Shown here: piece after piece, positions 1 through 6,187 of the stretch
Position numbering within the stretch: the stretch's first letter is position 1
Layout of the letters: each line of letters opens with the position of its first letter
Assembly (NCBI GenBank): GCA_900554855.1
Contig: USIZ01000048.1
Coordinates: forward strand, 1 to 8,326
Length of the DNA: 8,326 nucleotides
Source: an uncultured Eubacteriales bacterium
Lineage (GTDB): Bacteria; Bacillota; Clostridia; Oscillospirales; Oscillospiraceae
Direction: 5' to 3'
The notes under the pieces: generated by a model
Database searches by the model: none
Seen by the model: the letters and a program-made list of their open reading frames with translations, nothing else
Told to the model about the DNA's origin: nothing
Made by a program: the position numbers and the translations under genes

Positions 1-247
1 GGAGCGCGCGGGGGAATTCAAGCCTTGGCCGCCCGGCATTGTGGATGCCTATACGGCGGATATTCGGAAGGGGCTCCCGCTGGAGATCGACTTTACCAAC
101 GGAGTTGTCATTGATCTTGGCATGCGCTATCATATACCTACCCCGGCCAATCGGGCGGTGCTCCGCGCTGTCCACGCAGTGGAGCGGGGAGAGGAGCAGG
201 CAGGGCTGGACCTGCTGAGACGTGTCTGCGCCGCTGTGCAACAATAA
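1..247 (+). CDS. Ketopantoate reductase family protein, C-terminal part (5' end outside window)
   Basis: This is the 3' end of a gene entering from the left edge; the reading frame is open from base 2 and stops with TAA at 245-247, giving about 81 residues. The visible part matches the helical C-terminal domain of ApbA/PanE-type 2-dehydropantoate 2-reductases, which reduce ketopantoate with NADPH in pantothenate synthesis. The key signature is a D-I-x-x-G-x-x-x-E-I-D-x-x-N-G block (residues D-I-R-K-G-L-P-L-E-I-D-F-T-N-G), followed by the typical I-P-T-P-A-N segment. The Glu of E-I-D is the conserved catalytic or substrate-binding Glu of the family. The Ser that usually starts the S-x-x-x-D motif appears to be Ala here (A-Y-T-A-D), so the protein may be a family member acting on another 2-oxo acid rather than true PanE. 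The GTG at 41 lies inside the domain and is not the start. The next gene follows on the same strand after 53 bases with no terminator between, so co-transcription is plausible. Confidence 0.8.
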   Translation, partial: ERAGEFKPWPPGIVDAYTADIRKGLPLEIDFTNGVVIDLGMRYHIPTPANRAVLRAVHAVERGEEQAGLDLLRRVCAAVQQ

Positions 248-283
248 ATATTGTATGTATCACTTGCTTTATATCCCAGAATC

Positions 284-291
284 AGGAAAGG
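284..291 (+). promoter_or_regulatory. Ribosome binding site AGGAAAGG that decides the ene-reductase start
   Basis: The purine tract AGGAAAGG abuts the ATG at 292 with no spacer but stands 9 bases before the in-frame ATG at 301. Normal Shine-Dalgarno spacing therefore points to 301, shortening the protein by three residues (M-I-F). Confidence 0.7.
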
Positions 292-300
292 ATGATTTTT

Positions 301-2328
301 ATGCAGAACTACCCCAACCTTTTAAAGCCTATCGTGATCCGGGGCTTCACCCTGAAAAACCGCATGATCTCTGCCAACTCCCTGCCCCATTTTTTACAGG
401 GGCCTGAGACCTATCCCGCCGACGGCATTATCACCCACTATGCCAACCGGGCCAAGTCCGGTGCGGCTATCGTCACCTGCATGGGCATCAATGACTTCAA
501 CAAGGACAAGCATATGCCCATGAATACCGACGGCCCCCACTTTCCGGATTTCCACCTCTATGATCCTCAGAGCCAGAACTACCTGCTCCAGCTGACCGAT
601 GCCATCCACTACTATGGCTCCATCGCCTGCATGGGCTTCTTTGTGGCCAGCAACAAGTACCCCATTCTGGTGCAGGAGAATCCCATGGACGAGGGTCATC
701 TGGAGTTCACGCAGGTTGAATGTCCTATGGAGCCCATCTTCGACCCCACCCCGGAGGACTTTGAGCGCTATCATCAGGCGGCCCGGGATGCGGTGCGCAA
801 GCTGGATGTGGAGACCATGGAGAAAGTGGCCGAGTCCTATGCCCAGCAGTGCAAGATCCTGAAGTTCCTCGGCTTCGATATGGCCTCCATCCATATGTGC
901 TACCGCACCCAGATCATGACGAAGTTCCTCTCCCCGCTGACCAACGACCGCACTGATGAATATGGCGGCAGCCCGGAAAACCGCGCCCGCTTCTGCCTTA
1001 TGATCCTGAAGAAGATCCGTGAGGCCGTGGGCAAGGACTTCATTGTGGAGATCCTGATCTCCGGCGAGGAGGACAAGTACGGCGGTTACACCAGAGACGA
1101 CATGGTGGAGTTCCTGAAGCTGGCGGCGCCCTATGTGGACATTGCCCAGATCCGGGCCAGCGACGCCGACGGAAACCATCCCACCAACTACGAGCCGCTG
1201 GAAGTGCCTACGCTGGACACTGCGGCCTATATCAAGAGCAAGAACACTGGCGTGCTCATCACTACGGTGGGCGGCTGGCACAATCCGGATACCTGTGAGA
1301 AGGCGCTGGCCGAGGGCAAACTGGATCTGGTCTCCATGGCCCGAGCCTGGGTGTCTAATCCGGATTACGGCAAGCTCATCTATGAGGGCCGGGCGGACGA
1401 CATCGTGCCCTGTCTGCGCTGCAACAAGTGCCATGGACGGGGGCCAAACGATCCCTATTACTCCGTCTGCTCCGTCAATCCCAAACTGGGTATCGAGCAC
1501 CGGCTGAACGTGCTGGTGCAGCAGCCCGGTCCCAGCCAGAAGATCGCCGTGATCGGCGGCGGCCCCGCCGGCATGAAGGCGGCTATGGATCTCTGCGACC
1601 GGGGGCACAGGGTCACGCTGTTCGAGAAGGAGGCCCAGCTGGGCGGCCTGATCCGTCATGCGGACTATGTGGATTTCAAGTGGACGCTGAAGGACTTCAA
1701 GGACTACCTGATCCATCAGGTGGAGAAGCGGGGCATTGAAGTGCGGCTCAACACCGAGGCCACTCCGGAGATGATCGCTGCGGAGAATTTTGACCGGGTC
1801 ATTGCGGCTACCGGTTCCGTGCCCGCTCTGCCACCCATCAAGGGCATTGACAGCAAGATCGTGGTCACCGGTGTTGACACCATGATGGACGCCGTAGAGG
1901 TCGGACAGAACGTGGTGGTCATCGGCGGCGGCGAGGTCGGCGTGGAGGCCGGTATGCACCTGGCCAAATCCGGCCGGAATGTCACCGTGCTGGAGATGCG
2001 GGAGAAGCTGGCGGCGGATACCACCATCATGCACTTCCGCTCCATGTTCAAGGAGTACTGGGAGAGCATCCCCACCTTCCACAGCAAGTGCGGCGTGACC
2101 GTGACGGAGATCACCGATGAGGGGGTGCGCTATCTGGACGGCGACGGCAGCGAACAGTTCATCGCCGCCGACACCGTGGCCATTTCCACCGGAATGCAGT
2201 CCCGCCGGGACGAGGCGCTGGCCTTCTACGGCACTACCGGTCATTTCTACATGATCGGCGACTGCAAGAAGCCCGCCACTATCTCCACCGCCATGCGCGA
2301 GGCCTTTGCCGTGGCGTCTGAGATCTGA
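301..2328 (+). CDS. Flavin/4Fe-4S ene-reductase, 2,4-dienoyl-CoA reductase (FadH)/BaiCD-BaiH type
   Basis: A 675-residue NADH:flavin oxidoreductase of the old yellow enzyme family, expected to reduce an activated C=C bond in the cytosol. Residues 1-360 form the FMN-binding TIM barrel, including the family block F-L-S-P-L-T-N-D-R-T-D-E-Y-G-G-S. Cysteines 371, 374, 377 and 390 should hold a 4Fe-4S cluster. A dinucleotide fold starts at G-G-G-P-A-G (419-424) with an acidic strand end (L-F-E-K), fitting FAD. A second fold lies at G-G-G-E-V-G (542-547), also ending in Glu (V-L-E-M), which favours NADH over NADPH. The length equals that of full multidomain members such as FadH, BaiCD and BaiH. An in-frame ATG at 292 touches the ribosome site AGGAAAGG (284-291); the ATG at 301 lies 9 bases after it and is the better start. 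The usual H-G-A-H-G-Y active-site string is H-M-C-Y-R here (198-202), so the substrate is probably not a simple dienoyl-CoA. Bile-acid or steroid enone, cinnamate-like or other enoate reduction are all possible. A hairpin terminator follows at once. Confidence 0.93.
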   Translation: MQNYPNLLKPIVIRGFTLKNRMISANSLPHFLQGPETYPADGIITHYANRAKSGAAIVTCMGINDFNKDKHMPMNTDGPHFPDFHLYDPQSQNYLLQLTDAIHYYGSIACMGFFVASNKYPILVQENPMDEGHLEFTQVECPMEPIFDPTPEDFERYHQAARDAVRKLDVETMEKVAESYAQQCKILKFLGFDMASIHMCYRTQIMTKFLSPLTNDRTDEYGGSPENRARFCLMILKKIREAVGKDFIVEILISGEEDKYGGYTRDDMVEFLKLAAPYVDIAQIRASDADGNHPTNYEPLEVPTLDTAAYIKSKNTGVLITTVGGWHNPDTCEKALAEGKLDLVSMARAWVSNPDYGKLIYEGRADDIVPCLRCNKCHGRGPNDPYYSVCSVNPKLGIEHRLNVLVQQPGPSQKIAVIGGGPAGMKAAMDLCDRGHRVTLFEKEAQLGGLIRHADYVDFKWTLKDFKDYLIHQVEKRGIEVRLNTEATPEMIAAENFDRVIAATGSVPALPPIKGIDSKIVVTGVDTMMDAVEVGQNVVVIGGGEVGVEAGMHLAKSGRNVTVLEMREKLAADTTIMHFRSMFKEYWESIPTFHSKCGVTVTEITDEGVRYLDGDGSEQFIAADTVAISTGMQSRRDEALAFYGTTGHFYMIGDCKKPATISTAMREAFAVASEI

Positions 2329-2333
2329 TTTGC

Positions 2334-2371
2334 AAAAACGGACTGAGATCATTTGATCTCAGTCCGTTTTA
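2334..2371. terminator. Bidirectional rho-independent terminator between convergent genes
   Basis: A perfect 14-base inverted repeat (ACGGACTGAGATCA at 2338-2351, complement at 2354-2367) encloses a two-base gap. An A run lies on the left (2334-2338) and a T run on the right (2367-2370), so the hairpin has a U tract when read from either strand. It starts 10 bases after the ene-reductase stop and 16 bases beyond the amidohydrolase stop, and should end both convergent transcripts. Confidence 0.93.
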
Positions 2372-2386
2372 TGTTTGTTTTGCAGT

Positions 2387-3556
2387 TCAGATGTTTTTTA
2401 TGACGACGCCGCGGTTCATGACGAATTCTACATGAGCGAGAGCATCAAAGCCTTCGTCGATGGGATCCTTTACGGCGATGAGGTTGGCCCGCTTACCGAC
2501 GGCGATGCTGCCCACCTGATCGGCAATGCCGCAGACCTCGGCGGCATTGATAGTGGCGGCGTCAATGACCTCGTCTACGGAGAGCCCGGCCTCGTGGAGC
2601 AGACGCAGCTCCCGCAAGGGCATACCGGCGATCTCCGGCTGGATCTCCATCCGCATGGCATCGGTACCCACGGCGACCTTGCCGCCCAGCTTTACGAAGC
2701 GGGCCACGTTGTCCACGCACTGGCGCTCCTGCGCCTTGGTGTCAGGCATCTCTATGCCCTCTGGCAGGGGCGGCAATTCCACCCCCTCGGGAAGCGGGGG
2801 TCGGGGGGCGTCTACGGCGCAGATAGTTGGCACCACGCTGATGTGCTGGCGTACCATGCGTTCCAGCGTTTCATCGCTCATGCGGTCAATTGGCATATGA
2901 GCCAGCTGCGTGAAGCCCGCGTCCAGCAAACGCTCCACCAGATCGCTCTCCAGCACATGGGCGCAGCACCACACGCCCCGCTGTTCGGCGGCCTCGCGCA
3001 TGGCGGTGAGCAGTTCGGTGGTGAGCAGAGGCTTCTCGCCGCCGAACATGGGACCGCCTCGGTCAACGGCGGTCTTGATGCCGTCACAGCCTATGTCGAG
3101 CAGTTCGTTGACTGCGTCTGTGCAGTCCTGCGGCGTCTTGCAGCCGTAGCCGGTCAGGGTGTCCATCATGGCGTTGCCGTAGCCGCCATCGGCGGCCACA
3201 AAACGGCCGCTGGTCAGGCACTGGGCGCATTCGGGATCCTCGGCGGCCTTGTCGCGGAAGGCGATGAACTTCTCGGTGGGGTGGGTGCGCATATCGTCGC
3301 CGACGCCCAGATCGCGCAGAGTGGTCACGCCCGCCTGCGCCCAGGCGCGCAGGAAGGTGTCCTCATAGGGGACGTTGCCGGTGATGAGGTGCATATGGGC
3401 GTCGATAAAGCCGGGCAGCACGGCGGCGTAGCCGGTCATGTCATAAACCTGATCCGCCGTGGCAAAGGAGCCGATGCCCGCGATCAGGCCATCCTCCACC
3501 AGAATATCAGTTCGCACTCCGGAGCGCAGGGCGCAGTTTTTCAGCAGGGTTTTCAT
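2387..3556 (-). CDS. Metal-dependent amidohydrolase (imidazolonepropionase/prolidase-like, COG1228 type)
   Basis: A 389-residue amidohydrolase-superfamily enzyme with the complete set of metal ligands expected for a binuclear site: H54-M-H56 in P-G-F-I-D-A-H-M-H after strand 1, K161 in D-G-I-K-T (the usual carboxylated lysine), H200 in C-A-H-V, H220 in L-A-H-M, and D299 in V-G-T-D-A. The N-terminal 45 residues form the small beta-sandwich typical of the group. Family members hydrolyse C-N bonds in cyclic amides, imidazolones or dipeptides; the substrate cannot be told. A duplicated Pro-rich segment (about 255-271) sits between the H220 and D299 strands. The frame stays open upstream to 3613, but that part is low-complexity Pro/Ser-rich leader. 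The ATG at 3556 begins the conserved M-K-T-L-L-K-N start and has GAGGAGG about 12 bases upstream. It is the last gene of a three-gene operon, 74 bases after the SnoaL-like gene, and ends at the shared terminator. Intracellular, with no signal peptide. Confidence 0.9.
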   Translation of the reverse strand: MKTLLKNCALRSGVRTDILVEDGLIAGIGSFATADQVYDMTGYAAVLPGFIDAHMHLITGNVPYEDTFLRAWAQAGVTTLRDLGVGDDMRTHPTEKFIAFRDKAAEDPECAQCLTSGRFVAADGGYGNAMMDTLTGYGCKTPQDCTDAVNELLDIGCDGIKTAVDRGGPMFGGEKPLLTTELLTAMREAAEQRGVWCCAHVLESDLVERLLDAGFTQLAHMPIDRMSDETLERMVRQHISVVPTICAVDAPRPPLPEGVELPPLPEGIEMPDTKAQERQCVDNVARFVKLGGKVAVGTDAMRMEIQPEIAGMPLRELRLLHEAGLSVDEVIDAATINAAEVCGIADQVGSIAVGKRANLIAVKDPIDEGFDALAHVEFVMNRGVVIKNI

Positions 3557-3630
3557 GTCCGTTCCAAGCCTCCTCAGCAGTGGGAGATGTGGGGATGGGG
3601 GAGGGGACCCCACTTGTCGGGGCTCGGGCC

Positions 3631-4305
3631 CTAGTCCGGGGTAAAGGAGGAGATGCGGGGGGCCTCATCCGGCGGATAATAGGGGGACGGAGTGCGGCGG
3701 CAGTCCGGGCATTCCAAGAAGTCCTTGTGGTAGGGGGTGCGCAGCCAGCAGATGGGGCGCAACTTCAGGATCTTCCACTCGCCGTTTTCCTTGACAAATT
3801 CATTGTCGTACTTACCCGCGATCCAGAAGGCGGTGTCCGTCTTGGTCTTGGTCTCGGGGTCAAACACCCGGTTGGTGTGGGGCCCGAAGATGTGCCACTG
3901 ACCCCAAGCGTGGGTACCATCCTCGCTGATCTCGATGAGGGGGCTGGAGATGGTGAGCATCAGCAGCAGAAAGGCCCGGTCGGTGTTGGTGTTGGACATC
4001 TCGCCGACCTTTGGTGAGGTGTCAATCATGTTTCCGTGCTTGTCCATCCGGCGGCCCATGGTGTACCACACCCGCTTGACGTGCTCCTGGCCCAGATAGG
4101 CGCCGGAGTCCATGATCTCCACCCGCACATCCTCGTTGGTATGGCTCCAGAGGTCGTCCCAGACGTCGGCGATCTTGCCATTTTCCATGTAAAAGATGTA
4201 GCAGCTCATCAAGTTTTGCACATCCACCGTGTCTGCGGCGTACTGAAGACGCCTGACCTCTTTTTCCAGCGCCTCCAGACGCTCCATCATTGCCTGTTCA
4301 TTCAT
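3631..4305 (-). CDS. SnoaL/NTF2-fold protein, possibly a BaiE-like dehydratase or isomerase
   Basis: A 224-residue protein with a short N-terminal amphipathic helix (residues 3-22, E-R-L-E-A-L-E-K-E-V pattern, likely coiled coil) followed by a SnoaL-like alpha+beta cone domain (about 24-190). The sequence Y36-I-F-Y-M-E41-N-G-K lines up with the Y-F-R-C-L-D-G-K segment I recall from the bile-acid 7-alpha-dehydratase BaiE, keeping the Tyr and replacing Asp with Glu. A counterpart of BaiE's catalytic His is not evident, so the reaction is uncertain: dehydratase, isomerase, or a ligand-binding role. The C-terminal tail (about 195-224) is an extra segment rich in Pro/Tyr with a C-P-D-C pair (199-202). 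The start ATG at 4305 has AGGGAG 9 bases upstream. The gene begins 19 bases after the stop of the UGSC-like gene, indicating one operon. Confidence 0.8.
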   Translation of the reverse strand: MNEQAMMERLEALEKEVRRLQYAADTVDVQNLMSCYIFYMENGKIADVWDDLWSHTNEDVRVEIMDSGAYLGQEHVKRVWYTMGRRMDKHGNMIDTSPKVGEMSNTNTDRAFLLLMLTISSPLIEISEDGTHAWGQWHIFGPHTNRVFDPETKTKTDTAFWIAGKYDNEFVKENGEWKILKLRPICWLRTPYHKDFLECPDCRRTPSPYYPPDEAPRISSFTPD

Positions 4306-4324
4306 AGTATCAGACTCCCTTCAT

Positions 4325-6010
4325 TTAATAAGGAATATATTCGGGTATCAGGTCCTGATATTCCCGCACCAGCTCTGCCCAGTTTTCCGGCAGCTCGATT
4401 TTGGTGCAGGAGGGGCCGCCGTGGTCGCCGCCGCCGGCCAGCACAGTCATCATCTGACCGGCCTGTCCGCCGCCCACCAGAGCAAACATGTGCTCAGTGC
4501 TCCAGAAAATACGGGTGGAGTGGGTCATGACCTCGGGCAGCTCCACGTTCTTGGGTCGGTGGCTGTTGCCGGTGAGCCACTGGAGATCCACCTTGCTGGC
4601 GGGGAGCCGGGCGTATTCCGCCACATAGTTCAGTACCCGCTGCTTTGTCCAGCCCTCCCGGGCGAACATCTCAGCGCACTTGGGGGTGAAGATGATAGCC
4701 ATGCCGGGATCCCAGCCGTAGGGTGCGATCTCACAGAGCCACTCCAGAAACTCCGGCACGCTGTGCCCGGCGTGGATGCGGTGTTCCTGGGGCCAGAACA
4801 TGGTGACGGCGGAGTCCTCCGGGGCAAAACCATAGTCGGTGTGCAGAGGCGGCCACGGACTGTGATCCGGATCGTCGCCGATGCAGAAGCCAAGGCGGAA
4901 CTCATGTCCCATCTCGGACAGATCCTCCACGCCGGGGCGCAGACCGCCGATGTTCATCAGGATATAGCCGAAGGCCCGGGCAATGGCCGCATTGGCCTGG
5001 CGGCAGGGGGTGAGCATATGGTCGGCGGTGTTCAGCCCGATGTCCCGGGCTACACTGCCGCTGACAGTCACTACCGGGCCCCAGGTGGATTGGCTGCACG
5101 TCCAGCCTTCCAGCTTGATGACCGGATCCAGTGCGCCGCGCACCGCGGCGATCAGCACCGGCAGATAGGTGGGCAGGCAGCCCGCCATGACCGCGTTGAC
5201 GGCGATCTTCTCCACGGTGGCCCGGCCCATGCGGGGCGGGATGCAGCCGATCAGGGTGTCGGGGGAGAGGTTGGTGCCCCGCATCATCTCATCTACGGCC
5301 TCCCGGGTGGGCAGCTCGATGGGCAGGCCGTTGGTCCAGCCGTGCTTGTAGAAGATGCGGGTCAGCTCCCGAGGCGTGCCATGCAGCGTTTCCGTGGCAA
5401 GGCGCTGATCCGGCAGCGTAGGCTGCCGCTCTTCCGGGGTGAGGGGGGCGGTCAGTGCGCTGACCAGCGCGTCGGTCAGGCCGGGCAGGTCGGTGGCCAT
5501 AGCAGTGCGCACTTCCTCTAAGGTGACGTGGCTGTTGATTTTGTCCACCGCCACGTCATACTGCACCGTGCGCAGACCGGGTACACCCTTGGCCTTGCAG
5601 CCGCGAATGGCGGTTGGATAGGTGCGGGGCACGGTGAGCATGACTGTGGGCTTGCCCAGCTGTTCCATCAGGGCCGAGTTGTAGCCCAGGAACAGGGCAC
5701 CGGAAGGTACGCTGCCGTAAAAGCTCAGAACGGCATCCACTCCGCCGAGCCATTGCTCAAATTTCGGCCGGAAGGCCGTGTCCTTTGCAATTTCACTGGT
5801 CTCCTCCTCGTACTGGAGATAGGAGAAGCGGATGCCCGGATAACGGCGCGTCAGTTCCTCCTCCACCACATGGAGCATCTTGGTGGCCAGCGCCATAAAG
5901 TCGCCATACATGCCGATGGTCTTGCCCTCCAGCGTGTCCAGCCGTGGGGTCAGGCCGGTCAGGACGGAGGTGTCCACCTCTGACCAAGGACTCAGCACTT
6001 CGTATTCCAT
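4325..6010 (-). CDS. UGSC-like domain fused to a conserved domain of unknown function
   Basis: A 561-residue soluble protein with two parts. Residues about 20-190 have the pattern of the UGSC (seleno)protein family: L-E-G-K-T-I-G near 27-33, a long helix, then D-A-V-L-S-F-Y-G-S-V-P-S-G and a helix ending M-E-Q-L-G-K-P-T-V. The family's redox U/C-G-S-C motif reads Y98-G-S-V101 here (Tyr codon TAC, Val codon GTA), so thiol/selenol chemistry is unlikely at that site. Residues about 213-561 match a conserved protein commonly encoded beside UGSC genes, with G-W-T-N-G-L-P (224-230), P-P-R-M-G (258-262) and A-V-N-A-V-M-A-G-C-L-P (270-280). I know of no assigned function for it. The open frame extends to 6265, but ATG 6010 has AGGAGG 7 bases upstream and begins the conserved region, while the upstream part overlaps the divergent promoter. 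It is the first gene of the operon with the SnoaL-like and amidohydrolase genes. The family assignment is from pattern memory. Confidence 0.72.
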   Translation of the reverse strand: MEYEVLSPWSEVDTSVLTGLTPRLDTLEGKTIGMYGDFMALATKMLHVVEEELTRRYPGIRFSYLQYEEETSEIAKDTAFRPKFEQWLGGVDAVLSFYGSVPSGALFLGYNSALMEQLGKPTVMLTVPRTYPTAIRGCKAKGVPGLRTVQYDVAVDKINSHVTLEEVRTAMATDLPGLTDALVSALTAPLTPEERQPTLPDQRLATETLHGTPRELTRIFYKHGWTNGLPIELPTREAVDEMMRGTNLSPDTLIGCIPPRMGRATVEKIAVNAVMAGCLPTYLPVLIAAVRGALDPVIKLEGWTCSQSTWGPVVTVSGSVARDIGLNTADHMLTPCRQANAAIARAFGYILMNIGGLRPGVEDLSEMGHEFRLGFCIGDDPDHSPWPPLHTDYGFAPEDSAVTMFWPQEHRIHAGHSVPEFLEWLCEIAPYGWDPGMAIIFTPKCAEMFAREGWTKQRVLNYVAEYARLPASKVDLQWLTGNSHRPKNVELPEVMTHSTRIFWSTEHMFALVGGGQAGQMMTVLAGGGDHGGPSCTKIELPENWAELVREYQDLIPEYIPY

Positions 6011-6016
6011 GATTCT

Positions 6017-6022
6017 GCCTCC
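6017..6022 (-). promoter_or_regulatory. Ribosome binding site AGGAGG of the UGSC-like gene
   Basis: Perfect AGGAGG on the minus strand, 7 bases before ATG 6010. It decides the start against the longer open frame, which would add 85 residues encoded across the divergent control region. Confidence 0.8.
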
Positions 6023-6082
6023 TGTGTCCGGCGGACCGAGCCGCCTTTTTCTCCATTGTACCTGTCCGGAGGGCGGGAGGGA

Positions 6083-6111
6083 AATATAGATTTTGCGCTC
6101 TGTTTTTCCAA
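6083..6111 (-). promoter_or_regulatory. Candidate sigma-A promoter for the UGSC-SnoaL-amidohydrolase operon
   Basis: On the minus strand, TTGGAA (6106-6111, four of six bases matching TTGACA) and TATATT (6083-6088, five of six matching TATAAT) are separated by exactly 17 bases. Transcription would start near 6075, leaving an mRNA leader of roughly 65 bases before ATG 6010. The leader holds a small GGCGG/CCGCC hairpin just upstream of the ribosome site. The upstream edge overlaps one of the AAAATAGA repeats. Confidence 0.5.
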
Positions 6112-6166
6112 AATAGAATAAAGACTGGAAACACAGAGATAATTGTGCTATTCTGGTGAAAATAGA
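6110..6166. repeat. Possible LysR binding region: AAAATAGA direct repeats and AGAATA/TATTCT inverted pair
   Basis: In the divergent region, AAAATAGA occurs at 6110-6117 and again at 6159-6166, 49 bases apart (close to whole helical turns). AGAATA (6115-6120) and TATTCT (6149-6154) form an inverted pair with a 28-base gap. A CACA-N8-TGTG dyad lies between (6132-6147). LysR regulators typically cover about 50-60 bases with such paired sites between divergent genes. In AT-rich sequence, short matches of this kind can also arise by chance. Confidence 0.3.
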
Positions 6167-6187
6167 GCGGGATTTGGAGCTGGTTTT

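Noticed and set aside
394..2352. Long open frame of 652 codons on the minus strand opposite the ene-reductase
   Set aside because: It mirrors the codon frame of a clear real gene; high GC at third positions removes stops from the antisense frame. The translation is His/Gly/Val-rich with no recognisable domain, and it runs through the terminator.
3557..3613. Possible 19-residue Pro/Ser-rich extension of the amidohydrolase
   Set aside because: It overlaps the ribosome site GAGGAGG of the ATG at 3556, and the family N-terminus begins at that ATG.
3557..3630. GC-rich inverted segments between the SnoaL-like and amidohydrolase genes
   Set aside because: Stems are only four to six bases and there is no U tract, so neither a terminator nor an RNA element can be supported.
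2375..3634. Open frame of 419 codons on the plus strand over the amidohydrolase
   Set aside because: Antisense shadow of a gene with a full set of amidohydrolase metal ligands; no family features of its own.
4421..5521. Open frame of 366 codons on the plus strand over the UGSC-like gene
   Set aside because: Low-complexity Gly/His/Ala-rich antisense shadow with no ribosome site or domain.
5700..5730. Selenocysteine codon at the UGSC motif
   Set aside because: The relevant codon on the minus strand is TAC (Tyr), not TGA, so this is not a selenoprotein at that site.
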